Shown piece after piece: positions 26,903 to 36,136 of a stretch of 64,000 nt of DNA. A program made the position numbers and the translations under genes. The stretch's first letter is position 1. Each line of letters begins with the position of its first letter. Below the pieces are notes generated by a model. The model was not told the origin of the DNA. It ran no database searches and saw nothing but the letters and a program-made list of their open reading frames with translations. Source of the stretch: Hyphomicrobium sp. NDB2Meth4 (GTDB lineage Bacteria > Pseudomonadota > Alphaproteobacteria > Rhizobiales > Hyphomicrobiaceae); NCBI RefSeq assembly GCF_900117445.1, contig NZ_FPEJ01000005.1, positions 493,022 to 557,021 on the forward strand, written 5' to 3'.

Positions 26903-28006
26903 TCAGCCTGCGGACACGAGCGCCTGCGGCAGCGTCTCGGCAAAAATCGCGAGGTCTTCATCGCTGCCACAGCTGACGCGGATGCAGCGATCTAGCGGCG
27001 CGACGCCCGGCATACGCGCAAAGACGCCACGCTCGAGTAGACCATCGAGCACGCGCCGCGCATAGGCACCATCCCGCCCGCAATCCATAGTGACGAAATT
27101 CGCCCCCGAGGGCAGCGGCACCAAGCCATTGCTTCGACCAATCGCACCAATCATCTCGCGTGCACGCGAAATCTTCGCCACGACCTCATTGAGATAGGGC
27201 TGATCCTCCACAGCGGCTAAGGCACCGATCTGGCCGACGCGATTGATGCCGTAGTGATTGCGGATCTTCTCGAACTGGCGAATGAGGCCGCTCTCACCCA
27301 GGCAATAGCCAATGCGCGCGCCTGCGAGCCCATAGGCCTTCGAGAAGGTACGGAAGCGCAGCACCTGCGGATTGGAGACGTCGATCGCCAGCATCTGGCT
27401 CTGATCGGCAGTATCGCAATAGGCTTCATCGAGACAGAGCAGCACGCCATCCGGCAGCGCGCCGATCAATTCGCGCAGGCCATCAGCGCCCCAGAACGCC
27501 CCCATCGGGTTATCCGGATTGCACACGTAGAGAATGCGCGCGTCCTCGCGATTGGCCGCATCCACAAGGGCACCCAGATCCTGCCGGTCATTGCGGTAAG
27601 CAACGTTGACTAACCGGCCGCCGCCACCTGCAACGTGAAAGTTGAAAGTCGGATACGTTCCATTCGACGTGACGACCGCTGAACCCGGCTCCACCACCAG
27701 TTTCACCGACAGGCCCAACAGCCCATCGATACCTTCGCCGATCACGACATTATCGATCCCGACGCCGTGCAAGCGCGCGATCGCGGTGCGCAGCTCGTAG
27801 CTCTCGGGGTCCGAATACATCCAGTTGCCGGCCGCCGCTTCGCGCATGGCGGCAACCGCCTTGGGCGAGGGTCCGAACACGCTTTCGTTTGCGCCGAGCC
27901 GCGCACGGAAGGCATGGCCACGTGCACGCTCCTGCGCCTCCGGACCGACGAACGGAACGAACGCGGGCAGGCCTTCGACGAGGTTGGTGAGACGAGGACG
28001 AGACAT
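26903..28006 (-). CDS. PLP-dependent aminotransferase (HisC-like, class I/II)
   Basis: The product is 367 aa from the ATG at 28006 (MSRPRLTNLVEGLPAFVPFV). The frame is open to 28063. Fold-type I features are RLGANESVFGPSPKAVAAMR, YVCNPDNPMGAFWG, LCLDEAYCD and the Schiff-base lysine in RTFSKAYGLAGARIGY. The C-terminal arginine is in RCIRVSCGSDEDL. It resembles histidinol-phosphate or aromatic aminotransferases, but neighbouring genes give no pathway, so the substrate is left open. Confidence 0.87.
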   Translation of the reverse strand: MSRPRLTNLVEGLPAFVPFVGPEAQERARGHAFRARLGANESVFGPSPKAVAAMREAAAGNWMYSDPESYELRTAIARLHGVGIDNVVIGEGIDGLLGLSVKLVVEPGSAVVTSNGTYPTFNFHVAGGGGRLVNVAYRNDRQDLGALVDAANREDARILYVCNPDNPMGAFWGADGLRELIGALPDGVLLCLDEAYCDTADQSQMLAIDVSNPQVLRFRTFSKAYGLAGARIGYCLGESGLIRQFEKIRNHYGINRVGQIGALAAVEDQPYLNEVVAKISRAREMIGAIGRSNGLVPLPSGANFVTMDCGRDGAYARRVLDGLLERGVFARMPGVAPLDRCIRVSCGSDEDLAIFAETLPQALVSAG

Positions 28007-28075
28007 TGAGACGGCATGGCACCCCGAGGGCTCGCCCGTCAACTGGCAGCGTCGCGCCCACAAGACCAGCGATCG

Positions 28076-28513
28076 CTAAATGAGACAAAGCTCTGCCAGC
28101 TCGCGCCGCAACTTGGCCGGAAGCTCGGACAGGGCGGGATCGCCTCCGCCGATATCAGCCGGCGCATCATCGGCGCTGAGATAGCGCCACCCCTGAAACG
28201 CCCGCCGCGGCACCGGCCGCACCGGCACCAGCACCGGATCGAGCAGGATGCGGCAGCCCTTGCTGCCGTCGGATCTTTCACCCTGTTCAAAGCCGATGAG
28301 GCGCTGGCGGGCCTGCACCGCGCCTTTGATCACCCAGTAGATCGAGCCGCCGTCGAGCAACTCAGCTTCACGCTTCGGCGTCTGGAATGTCATGTGCCAA
28401 AGGCGTGGCTCTTTCTTCGCCTTGCGCTGCTCGGCAATGCGCGCACTCTGCCAGCTGGCGAGATCCTCGATGCTCTCGACCCCCACGCACAGCTTGATGA
28501 GATGAAGCGGCAT
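28076..28513 (-). CDS. DUF1489 family protein
   Basis: The 145-aa protein begins MPLHLIKLCVGVESIEDLAS and contains KEPRLWHMTFQTPKREAELL, DGGSIYWVIKGAVQARQRLI and GCRILLDPVLVPVRPVPRRA, then FQGWRYL. These are the conserved blocks of DUF1489, a cytosolic family nearly restricted to alphaproteobacteria. It lies 69 bp upstream of the aminotransferase on the same strand. Confidence 0.92.
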   Translation of the reverse strand: MPLHLIKLCVGVESIEDLASWQSARIAEQRKAKKEPRLWHMTFQTPKREAELLDGGSIYWVIKGAVQARQRLIGFEQGERSDGSKGCRILLDPVLVPVRPVPRRAFQGWRYLSADDAPADIGGGDPALSELPAKLRRELAELCLI

Positions 28514-28594
28514 TATCCTCCCTCACTCACGCGCGAAGATGGACCTTCCGCGGGCCCGCCGCCAGCGCTTGCGGACGGCATCCACAGCGCCGGA

Positions 28595-29026
28595 TTATTT
28601 CTCCGTGCATGACCCCACATACTGCGCCACCACCGGCTGCCCCAACACTCCGAAGTGGCGCGAGTGCACGGCCGGATACGTGCCGCTCGAAGCATCCTTG
28701 TCGTAGACGGTCGTAAGGTTGAGGAAGCCCTCGTTGACCACCTCGAGGAAATGGTTCGCGTTGATCGCGCGCACCACCTTCAGCGGCGTCGGCGGCGCAG
28801 TCTTGTCGAGGATGAGGTTCGCCTTCTGCCCTTCCAGATCGATGTCCGCGATCGTGAACGCAATCGGCTTTGGCTGCTCGCTCTTGAACGCACCGTTATC
28901 GAAGGTCCAAGTCGTGCCACTGGTGAAGTTGCACTGAAAACCTTTCGGTTCTTCCTGTGCTCGCGCGGGTGAAACGCACGCGACAGCCAGAACCGCACTC
29001 AAAACAACATTCGCCTTGATTTGCAT
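28595..29026 (-). CDS. Small exported protein, function unknown
   Basis: The 143-aa product has a signal peptide (MQIKANVVLSAVLAVACVSP, cleavage near ARAQ) and a compact beta-rich mature domain: GFQCNFTSGTTWTFDNGAFK, FTIADIDLEGQKANLILD, HFLEVVNEGFLNLTTVYD. Two cysteines (QCNF and the near-terminal GSCTEK) may form a disulfide. No family is named with confidence. Confidence 0.7.
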   Translation of the reverse strand: MQIKANVVLSAVLAVACVSPARAQEEPKGFQCNFTSGTTWTFDNGAFKSEQPKPIAFTIADIDLEGQKANLILDKTAPPTPLKVVRAINANHFLEVVNEGFLNLTTVYDKDASSGTYPAVHSRHFGVLGQPVVAQYVGSCTEK

Positions 29027-29193
29027 ATACTCTCTACCAGGACACTGAGCAGCAGGCCTATACCTACCGGACCTGAAGCGAGACCCGCAAGCAACAGCTG
29101 CGAAAAGGCTTCTTGTCGCCCCCCACCGGCACTCCTCATGCCTTCAATCCGCCCCGTTTCGAAGCTCGATAGCTGTAAAGGCGGGGAGATTCG

Positions 29194-29655
29194 ATGTACG
29201 CACTGCGAACCCACATGGTCGTTGCGCTGGCGTGCGCCCTCGCAGGTGGCTGCTCTACCGCGCCCGCCGATATGCGCCCGAACCTCGTCGGCGACATGAA
29301 GGCCCCGAGCAGTGAAGTCACCACCGGTTCACTCCCCGCATCCGGCTACCAGCTCAGCGATAACGAGCTGAAATACGACTGCCGCAAGCTCACCGGCATG
29401 ATGCAGATCCGCATTCTTCAGGTGCGCGGCTACGACTCGAACAAACAGGCTTCTGCTGCCGCCCGTGGTCTCCAATCCTTCGCCACCCCGATCTGGGGCG
29501 GCACCAAGGAAGGGCTCGACCCCGAGGCCCAGCATCGCAAGGACCTTGCGATGCTCGAGGCCTACAACCGCCGCCTCGCCGGGAAGAACTGCAAGACATT
29601 CGACCTGAATGCGGAACTGGCGGCCTCGAAGGACACCACACCCACCCCGCGCTAG
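29194..29655 (+). CDS. Putative lipoprotein
   Basis: The 153-aa product has a lipoprotein leader with lipobox LAGGC (MVVALACALAGGCSTAPAD), preceded by a GGGGAG ribosome site. The mature part includes YQLSDNELKYDCRKLTGMMQ, IRILQVRGYDSN and a helical segment DPEAQHRKDLAMLEAYNRRL. It should be anchored to the inner or outer membrane. No function is recognised. It is divergent from the exported protein at 28595-29026. Confidence 0.78.
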   Translation: MYALRTHMVVALACALAGGCSTAPADMRPNLVGDMKAPSSEVTTGSLPASGYQLSDNELKYDCRKLTGMMQIRILQVRGYDSNKQASAAARGLQSFATPIWGGTKEGLDPEAQHRKDLAMLEAYNRRLAGKNCKTFDLNAELAASKDTTPTPR

Positions 29656-29723
29656 GGTGGGTTAACGGAGGGGCGCGTTTCTGGTGTAAACGTCAATTTC
29701 CGGACGAGCATCAGGAAGCGGAA

Positions 29724-30215
29724 ATGGCCTCCGACGACAGGAATAGCGATATCGCCGAGCGGCCGAGCACCGTTCCATGGCCGCCGATCATCCTGGCCGG
29801 CGTGGTCATCGCCGCTATCGCGTTGCGCTACATCGCTCCGCTGCCCTGGCCTGGCATCGACGATCAGCCAGCACATCTCGTCGGTCTCGGCATCGGCGCC
29901 GCCGGCATCGTGCTCCTGATCTGGGCGCTGCTCACCCTGCGCGGCCATGGGACGACGTTCCTGCCGGACGCAGGCGCCACGACGCTGGTGACCACCGGCC
30001 CCTATCGCCGCTTCCGTAATCCCATCTATCTCGCGGACACGATGATCCTCCTCGGTGCCGCCGAGGTCACGAAAAACATCTGGCTGGTCATCGCCGCCGC
30101 CGGCTTCGCAGCTCTCGTCACCTGGCTTGCGATCCTCCCCGAGGAGCGCCACCTCGAGCACCGCTTCGGTGACGCCTATCGCGCTTACAAGTCGAAGTCG
30201 CGCCGCTGGATCTGA
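29724..30215 (+). CDS. Isoprenylcysteine carboxyl methyltransferase-family membrane protein
   Basis: The 163-aa protein has four hydrophobic helices and the ICMT/PEMT C-terminal signature: TLVTTGPYRRFRNPIYLADT, then LPEERHLEHRFGDAYRAYKS and RWI. These residues bind S-adenosylmethionine in the family. Bacterial members methylate lipids or unknown substrates, since no prenylated protein is expected. An AGGAAG site precedes the ATG. The gene is followed 14 bp later by a probable co-transcribed gene. Confidence 0.88.
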   Translation: MASDDRNSDIAERPSTVPWPPIILAGVVIAAIALRYIAPLPWPGIDDQPAHLVGLGIGAAGIVLLIWALLTLRGHGTTFLPDAGATTLVTTGPYRRFRNPIYLADTMILLGAAEVTKNIWLVIAAAGFAALVTWLAILPEERHLEHRFGDAYRAYKSKSRRWI

Positions 30216-30229
30216 GCTAGGGAACGGGC

Positions 30230-30982
30230 ATGGCCATCGACTTCGGCGAAAAGGAGCGCGAGTTCATCGAAGGCCTCAAGGAGAACACCGGCCGCGACCT
30301 CGCCGAGTGGATGCAGGCCATCACCGATGCGCAGCTCCCCCATCGCAACGACATCATCGACTGGCTGCGCCATAAAGGACTGATGTTCTCCAAGGCCTCG
30401 TGGCTGGAACGCATCCACCACAACGGCGGCCGCCCGATTTATGCCGGTGTACCGAGCGGCGCAGCGCCACGGCGTCCAGCGCGCCGTCGCAACGAGCCGC
30501 GCTTGGCGCCAACGACGCTATTACGACCAGTGCAGGCGATCCAACCTGCAGCAATCGCCGCATCACCGGCGCCGCCACCCGCCGCGCCGGCGAAACCTGC
30601 GCCGATGCCCGCCCCAAGCTCGGTTCCCGCCGACATCGAAGCCCTGCTCGGCAAGGCAAAGGCCTACCGGCCGCTAGCGCAGCTCATCCTCGCCAAAGTT
30701 CGGCAGGCAGCCCCCGCCGCGGCACTTTCCCTGCGTGAAAGCGCAGTAGCGATCGGGCAACCCTCGCCTTTCGCCCTCCTCGGCGTCTCACCCAAGGAGG
30801 TTCGCCTCCACCTGGCGCTCGGAGATCATCCCTTTGATGAAACCTTGAAGAAAGGACAAGCAGGCGGCGGACTTGGCAAAGGCGAGGTGCTGTCCCACAT
30901 GCTGGTGCTGAACGATGCGCGCCAGGTCGATGCACGCCTGACGGAACTCATCGCACAGGCGGCGTCGCGCACAGGCAACTGA
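30230..30982 (+). CDS. Two-domain protein (DUF4287-like N-terminus, DUF5655-like C-terminus)
   Basis: The 250-aa product has an N-terminal ~70 residues (LKENTGRDLAEWMQAITDAQ, RNDIIDWLRHKGLMFSKASW) resembling DUF4287, a Pro/Ala-rich linker at ~85-130, and a C-terminal half (IEALLGKAKAYRPLAQLILA, FALLGVSPKEVRLHLALGD) resembling DUF5655. Both families are small domains found in cytosolic proteins of unknown function. The domain names are from memory of the pattern only. Confidence 0.6.
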   Translation: MAIDFGEKEREFIEGLKENTGRDLAEWMQAITDAQLPHRNDIIDWLRHKGLMFSKASWLERIHHNGGRPIYAGVPSGAAPRRPARRRNEPRLAPTTLLRPVQAIQPAAIAASPAPPPAAPAKPAPMPAPSSVPADIEALLGKAKAYRPLAQLILAKVRQAAPAAALSLRESAVAIGQPSPFALLGVSPKEVRLHLALGDHPFDETLKKGQAGGGLGKGEVLSHMLVLNDARQVDARLTELIAQAASRTGN

Positions 30983-31074
30983 AGCCGAACCATCGAATAG
31001 CCCGAATTTTGCGCCCCAGTCCGCCGTGAAAGTTTGCGTATATTGAAGTGCGGCACATGTTTGGAGGCTTTGTA

Positions 31075-32406
31075 ATGTCCGCCGACGCCCGTTGGGCCCG
31101 TACCGCACTTATCATTGCGACGCTCAGCGCTTCGACTGCCGGACTGCATGCGCAGTCAGCACAGCGCGACGGCATCGCCGACTTGCTCTCCCGCTCAACG
31201 CCCCAAGCGAAACCCGAGCGCGTCGCCGAAACGACAGTCGCGCCACCCGCAATTGCCACTGCTCCGGCCGCACCCGCCGTCCCGAAGGACCCGCGCGAAG
31301 GGGATGAAGCCTTCGAGCAGGCACGCCAGTTGATGCGTGCCGTCGATGCTATCTTGCGCGATGCAGCCGACCAGCGCTCCGAAGCCCAGAAGCTTCCCGG
31401 TCGTGACGAGTTCATCCTGACGCCCTTGTGGACCGAGACACGCGAGGACCGCGAAGCCCGCATTCGCGGCATGCTCGATTCCGCGCTCGGCATCGTCACC
31501 GACGTGCCCATCGTCGACATGCAGAAGAAGGTGGAAGGGCTTCGCCAGAACATCCGCGATATCGAAGCCCAGATATCGACGCTGAAGGAAAAGCAGATCA
31601 CCGCGCCCAAGGACGCGCTCCTTCCCGGCGTGCTCACCGACACCGTCTCCAGCCTCGATTCAAACATCAAGGATGCCTACGCGCGCATCGACAAGAACAA
31701 GGACGAGATCGCCAAGACAAAGGCGGAGATCGCCGGAGCACTTTCGAAGACCGGCGTGGAGCTGACGCCCGATCAGGTCGATCTGCTGCTCGACAGCGTT
31801 CTCTCCGGCGACCTCGTACGCCTCGTCGCCGTATTCAACGCCGCAAAGATCATCGACAGCCAGCTCGGCAAGCTGCTCAACGCTGCCGGCGACAACATGA
31901 ACTCGGCGCGCAAGTATTTCGCCATGCACGCTGCGTTGTTCGCCATGCTGGTGCACGCGCAGGGTACCGCGATCGAGAAGATCGACACCAACTACATGCC
32001 GAAGCTGAACGCCATCCTGAAGGACATCCAGTCGGCACAGGCAAAGACGACGAAGCTGTTGCAGGCCGAGAACCGGCCCGACCAGAAGCGCGCGCTCGAA
32101 GCCAACCGCGACGCCCAGAAGGTCGCCGCCGAAGCCGCCAAGGGCTATCGCCGCTATCTGCAGCAGCAGCGCGAGCAGATCGCCAGCGCGCGCACCCGTG
32201 CGGTCCACGACCTGCGCATCGCCGACAACACCTATGAGACAGTCGAAGCAAGCTTCCAGCTCAAGAACCTGATGCGCGATAGCGCCGCTTCGTTCGAGGC
32301 GATCCAGAAGCTCGAGGCCCCAACGTTCGACCAGATCTTCAAGAACGAGGAACTGCGCCAGGAGTTCGAGAACCTGACCCGCCGCCTCGACGCGCCTTCG
32401 AGCTGA
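31075..32406 (+). CDS. Exported coiled-coil protein, function unknown
   Basis: The product is 443 aa from the ATG at 31075, chosen for the GGAGG ribosome site seven bases upstream and the signal peptide that follows (MSADARWARTALIIATLSAS, cleavage near LHAQS). ATGs at 31057 and earlier are possible. Most of the protein is heptad-like helix (MQKKVEGLRQNIRDIEAQIS, KDAYARIDKNKDEIAKTKAE, RYLQQQREQIASARTRAVHD). It is probably periplasmic. No enzymatic motif is seen. A strong terminator follows. Confidence 0.72.
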   Translation: MSADARWARTALIIATLSASTAGLHAQSAQRDGIADLLSRSTPQAKPERVAETTVAPPAIATAPAAPAVPKDPREGDEAFEQARQLMRAVDAILRDAADQRSEAQKLPGRDEFILTPLWTETREDREARIRGMLDSALGIVTDVPIVDMQKKVEGLRQNIRDIEAQISTLKEKQITAPKDALLPGVLTDTVSSLDSNIKDAYARIDKNKDEIAKTKAEIAGALSKTGVELTPDQVDLLLDSVLSGDLVRLVAVFNAAKIIDSQLGKLLNAAGDNMNSARKYFAMHAALFAMLVHAQGTAIEKIDTNYMPKLNAILKDIQSAQAKTTKLLQAENRPDQKRALEANRDAQKVAAEAAKGYRRYLQQQREQIASARTRAVHDLRIADNTYETVEASFQLKNLMRDSAASFEAIQKLEAPTFDQIFKNEELRQEFENLTRRLDAPSS

Positions 32407-32431
32407 CGCGGCGCCAACTTCCGGAACAGAC

Positions 32432-32457
32432 AACGCCGCCCGACAGGGCGGCGTTTT
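32432..32457 (+). terminator. Intrinsic terminator after the coiled-coil protein gene
   Basis: AACGCCGCCC (32432-32441), loop GACA and GGGCGGCGTT (32446-32455) form a perfect 10-bp stem, with TTTT counting the stem end. It lies 26 bp after the stop codon. Confidence 0.88.
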
Positions 32458-32505
32458 GCCATTTCGATGTCAATCGTCGTTGAGGCTTACCCCCAGGAGG
32501 TCACG

Positions 32506-33129
32506 ATGGCCGTCGTCCGCGAGCCGACGCTAAAGCCGGTGAAGATCGAAGACCTGCGCCCCACTCAAATAACTGTCGGCATGCGCGAGGTCGAAGCCAA
32601 GCGCAAGCGATGGCGCGAGAAGGGCGAAAAGGAAGAGCTCAAGTTTCTGGCCGAGCACATGATGCCGACGATCCTCGGTCCGAAGCGACGCCACTACATC
32701 ATCGACCATCATCATCTGGCCCGCGCGCTGCACGACGAAGGGCGCAAGGACGTTCTCGTCACCGTCGTCGCCGACCTGAGCAGGATCGAGATGGACGCGT
32801 TCTGGGTCTTTCTCGACAACCGCAACTGGCTTCACCCGTTCGATGCCCAGGGCCGTCGCCGCGAGTACCACTCAATCCCAAAGTCCGTCACCGGCCTCGA
32901 AGACGACCCCTACCGCAGCCTTGCCGGGGAGTTGCGGCGTATCGGCGGCTTCGCGAAGGATACAACCCCGTTCAGCGAGTTTTTGTGGGCTGATTTCCTG
33001 CGCCGGCGCATCAAGCGCAAGCTGGTCGAAGAAAACTTCGCCGATGCGTTGGAAAAAGCACTGCGGCTGGCCAAGAGCTCCGACGCCGATTTCCTGCCCG
33101 GCTGGTGCGGCCCCCTCGACCCGAGATGA
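32506..33129 (+). CDS. ParB-like nuclease-family protein (ParBc_2)
   Basis: The product is 207 aa from the ATG at 32506, preceded by AGGAGGTCACG. The ATG at 32467 is less favoured. Visible motifs are TLKPVKIEDLRPTQITVGMR, KRRHYIIDHHHLARALHDEG, MDAFWVFLDNRNWLHPFD and DPYRSLAGELRRIGGFAKDT, then FSEFLWADFLRRRI. This is the 'putative ParB-like nuclease' family, not chromosome-partitioning ParB; the active motif contains DHHH. Function is not established. Confidence 0.85.
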   Translation: MAVVREPTLKPVKIEDLRPTQITVGMREVEAKRKRWREKGEKEELKFLAEHMMPTILGPKRRHYIIDHHHLARALHDEGRKDVLVTVVADLSRIEMDAFWVFLDNRNWLHPFDAQGRRREYHSIPKSVTGLEDDPYRSLAGELRRIGGFAKDTTPFSEFLWADFLRRRIKRKLVEENFADALEKALRLAKSSDADFLPGWCGPLDPR

Positions 33130-33198
33130 TTGGCTTTTCGCTTCCGGTTTGGCGTCCCATGCGCTAGCACCCCCGCAGCCAATCTTCAGGGAATGCCA

Positions 33199-33543
33199 AT
33201 GACCACGCTACCGCCGTGCCCGAAATGCAACTGCGAATACACCTACGAGGATCGCGGTCTCTACATCTGCCCCGAGTGCGCTCACGAGTGGGACCCGCAA
33301 GCCGCTACTGCCCCCGCTGAGGCAGAAGGCAAGGTCTACCGCGACGCCGCCGGCAACACGCTCCAGGATGGCGACAGCGTGGTCCTCATCAAGGACCTGA
33401 AGCTCAAAGGCTCCTCGAAGGTTCTCAAGATGGGCACCAAGGTGAAGAACATCCGCCTTGTCGACAGCGACCACGACATCGATTGCAAGATCGACGGTAT
33501 CGGCGCCATGAGCCTCAAATCGGAATTCGTCAAAAAGGCCTGA
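33199..33543 (+). CDS. yjdM: YjdM/PhnA-like zinc ribbon protein
   Basis: The product is 114 aa from the ATG at 33199. The N-terminal zinc ribbon is [20 protein letters not shown], then PECAHEW. The C-terminal PhnA domain is [40 protein letters not shown] and [20 protein letters not shown]. Full length matches YjdM (formerly PhnA), once linked to alkylphosphonate uptake but now regarded as of unclear function. No phn genes lie nearby. Confidence 0.92.
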   Translation: MTTLPPCPKCNCEYTYEDRGLYICPECAHEWDPQAATAPAEAEGKVYRDAAGNTLQDGDSVVLIKDLKLKGSSKVLKMGTKVKNIRLVDSDHDIDCKIDGIGAMSLKSEFVKKA

Positions 33544-33716
33544 CACGCATCGGGAAGGGATGACACACCGCCGCGTCGCTCGAATGCAACGCGAAATTTG
33601 GCTTAGATCATTGAACGCATCCTGCGCTGCAACAAAACTGTCATGACCGCGCGTTCGCAACGAGCATCGCGGCCATGAGCCTTGCACACATGAGCCTTGC
33701 AGACAGGAGAGCCACG

Positions 33717-34010
33717 ATGTCCGCCGTTGCCGAGCTTGCCGTAGCCGAGAAGACCGAAACCAAGGTGACGCCACAGATCAAGGCAGAGCCCGAAGCGAAG
33801 TCGCAGGACGTCCTCCTGCACGTGCGCTATTCGCCCGACTCTTCGATCTTCTTTATCGACTCTTGCCCCTCTTGCCTCAGCTCCGATGCTTGGCTGAAGC
33901 TGCTGCTCACCGAGGCATCCGATTGCTATCGCGCGCTCGCCGGCGGCCGCGGCTTCTTCCGCATCCCTTCGGAACGCTTCTCCGCCATCCTCGTCAAAGC
34001 CGCGAAATAG
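33717..34010 (+). CDS. Small protein of unknown function
   Basis: The product is 97 aa from the ATG at 33717, which has an AGGAG ribosome site. ATGs at 33675 and 33690 add a short N-terminal stretch. After a charged N-terminus (AEKTETKVTPQIKAEPEAKS), the compact domain DVLLHVRYSPDSSIFFIDSC, PSCLSSDAWLKLLLTEASDC ends in RGFFRIPSERFSAILVKAAK. A Cys-x2-Cys pair (DSCPSC) is present. No family is recognised. Confidence 0.6.
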   Translation: MSAVAELAVAEKTETKVTPQIKAEPEAKSQDVLLHVRYSPDSSIFFIDSCPSCLSSDAWLKLLLTEASDCYRALAGGRGFFRIPSERFSAILVKAAK

Positions 34011-34042
34011 CGGTGGCGCCAGTACCGCCGCGGTGATCTCGA

Positions 34043-34495
34043 TCAGCGGCGGTACTGCACGAACGGACTGAGCGTCGCCACGCGATCGTACAGCCGCCGC
34101 GCCTGGCTGTTGTCCAGCTTCGTTGCCCAATAGGTGCGGCTCGCCCCGCGCCTATCGGCTTCCTCGTACACCGCTTTGATGAGCGCGCGCCCCACGCCGT
34201 GCCGGCGCGCGTCGCGGTCTACGTAGAGATCTTCCAGATAGCAGTAGCTCGTCGACGACCACGTCGAGGGGTGAAACACGACGTGCGCGAGCCCGATGGG
34301 ACGGTCATGCTCGTCCACCGCGACGGCACCCCAGAAGCCATCCTTCTCGCCGATGAGGCGCTCCCAGGTCAGGTCGATCACGTCGGCCGGAACCTTCGCC
34401 TCGTAGAAATTGATGTAGCCGTGGAACAGCCGATCCCACGCCTCGCGATCTGAAGCGCGCAGCGGCCGAATGCTGACGTCACTCTCAACGCTCAT
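34043..34495 (-). CDS. GNAT-family N-acetyltransferase
   Basis: The product is 150 aa from the ATG at 34495 (GAGG upstream). The acetyl-CoA motif is YLEDLYVDRDARRHGVGRAL, then IKAVYEEADRRGASRTYWAT, with N-terminal IRPLRASDREAWDRLFHGYI. The C-terminal NSQARRLYDRVA is the usual GNAT end. The start lies 8 bp after the mgtE stop, so it is probably the second gene of an mgtE operon. The acetyl acceptor is unknown. Confidence 0.9.
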   Translation of the reverse strand: MSVESDVSIRPLRASDREAWDRLFHGYINFYEAKVPADVIDLTWERLIGEKDGFWGAVAVDEHDRPIGLAHVVFHPSTWSSTSYCYLEDLYVDRDARRHGVGRALIKAVYEEADRRGASRTYWATKLDNSQARRLYDRVATLSPFVQYRR

Positions 34496-34502
34496 CTTTG
34501 CC

Positions 34503-35891
34503 TCATCCAAGCCAAAGCGTCGCTAGCCCCAGGAACGAGAAAAACCCTATGACGTCTGTCACTGTTGTGACGAACACCGTGGACGCCACGGCGGGGTCAA
34601 ACCCTAGCCTGTCGAGTGCTAGCGGAATGAAGATGCCTGCCAGCGCTGCCGCGATCATGTTGATGATGATGGCGACGGCAATCACAACGCCGAGCTGATC
34701 GGCACCGAACCAATACACAGCAAGAAGTGACAGGAACACCGCGAACGTCAAGCCGTTGATTAGTCCAACAGCGGCCTCGCGTGCCACAACGCGTGGGATA
34801 TTCGCCGGGTTGAGCTGACGCGTCGCCAGTGCACGCACACTGACAGTCATGGTCTGAGTTCCCGCGTTGCCACCCATCGAAGCAACCATCGGCATCAGCA
34901 CCGCGAGCGCCACCATCTGCTGGATGCTGGCGCCGAACATCTTGATCACCGACGCCGAGACGACCGCGGTGCCCAGATTGACGAACAGCCACGCGAGACG
35001 CGGCGGCGCGATCTGGCGCACGCTGTCCGTCAGCCGTTCGTCGCCGACGCCGGCCAGCAGCTTTGCGTCCTCGTCCGCCTCCTGCTCGATGACCTCGACG
35101 ACGTCGTCTACGGTGACGACACCGACGAGTCGGTCGTTACTGTCGACGACGGGCGCCGCCATCAGGCCATAGCGCTCGAACTGCCGCGCCACCTCTTCCT
35201 GGTCGGCGGTCGCGAACACGATGTGGCGATCGGTGTCCATGATCTTCGCGATCGGCAGGTCGCGCTTCGAGCGCAGCAGGCGCGAGATGTCGACGCTGCC
35301 GAGAAGGTGGTATCCGGGATCGACGACGAAGATCTCCGAAAAGGTATCCGGCAGATCCTCGGTCTCCCGCGCGAAATCTATGACCTGCCCCACGGTCCAG
35401 AACGGCGGCACCGCGACGAAGTCTGCCTGCATGAGGCGGCCGGCGGTTTCCTCCGGATAGAGCAGGTTACGCTGCAAGGCAGCGCGGTCGCCCTGCGGCA
35501 GCTGATCCAGGATCTCCTTCTGGTCGTCCTCTTCGAGGCCTTCGAGGAGATAGGCGGCATCGTCGGTATCGAGGTCGCTGACGGCCTTGGCCAGCACGTC
35601 GTTCGGCAGCGCCTCGGACAGCTGATCGCGCACCTTCTCGTCGACGCCGACAAGCGCTTCGAAGTCGAAGTCCGGTCCCAGCGCCTCGATCAGTGCGACG
35701 CGCTGTTCGGGCCCGAGCCATTGGATAAGGTCAGTAAGGTCGGGCCCCTTGACGTCTGCAACCAGTGACCGCAGCGCCGCAGTGTCCTGGGCTTCCAGCG
35801 CCTCGTCGACCGCATGGAACAGATCGGCACTCGGCTTCACTTCCTGCTCACGGCCGGCGCTGGTGCCGTTCTGCGTATTTTCCAAGCGCAC
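34503..35891 (-). CDS. mgtE: Magnesium transporter MgtE
   Basis: The product is 462 aa from a GTG at 35891. The cytosolic N domain (LRSLVADVKGPDLTDLIQWL, YLLEGLEEDDQKEILDQLPQ, YPEETAGRLMQADFVAVPPF) is followed by two CBS domains (EIFVVDPGYHLLGSVDISRL, APVVDSNDRLVGVVTVDDVV). The five-helix channel domain contains LMPMVASMGGNAGTQTMTV and LNPANIPRVVAREAAVGLIN. Mg2+ binding to the N and CBS domains gates the channel. No M-box-like leader was recognised upstream. Confidence 0.96.
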   Translation of the reverse strand: MRLENTQNGTSAGREQEVKPSADLFHAVDEALEAQDTAALRSLVADVKGPDLTDLIQWLGPEQRVALIEALGPDFDFEALVGVDEKVRDQLSEALPNDVLAKAVSDLDTDDAAYLLEGLEEDDQKEILDQLPQGDRAALQRNLLYPEETAGRLMQADFVAVPPFWTVGQVIDFARETEDLPDTFSEIFVVDPGYHLLGSVDISRLLRSKRDLPIAKIMDTDRHIVFATADQEEVARQFERYGLMAAPVVDSNDRLVGVVTVDDVVEVIEQEADEDAKLLAGVGDERLTDSVRQIAPPRLAWLFVNLGTAVVSASVIKMFGASIQQMVALAVLMPMVASMGGNAGTQTMTVSVRALATRQLNPANIPRVVAREAAVGLINGLTFAVFLSLLAVYWFGADQLGVVIAVAIIINMIAAALAGIFIPLALDRLGFDPAVASTVFVTTVTDVIGFFSFLGLATLWLG

Positions 35892-36136
35892 ACTCCGTCT
35901 GCGTCGGGTCGCGCCGCGGCGCCCAGCAAGTGACTCTCAATCGACCGAATGATGCCCGGCTTAGCACGTTGCTGCGCGCTGCGCAGTCTGGTGCGCAGAT
36001 GCAACAACACACTCAAAGATGAACGCAATTGCAAAACTTTTACAGAAAATCTTAGTGGTTGCGGACTAGTTAAGCCCCTTGAGCAGCGCGCGGTGACCAT
36101 CCTCACCGCATGATCGACAACGGGCGAAATGTACCG

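Noticed and set aside
35892..36136. Possible Mg2+ riboswitch upstream of mgtE
   Set aside because: No M-box-like conserved core or terminator/antiterminator pair could be recognised by eye in this 245-bp gap.
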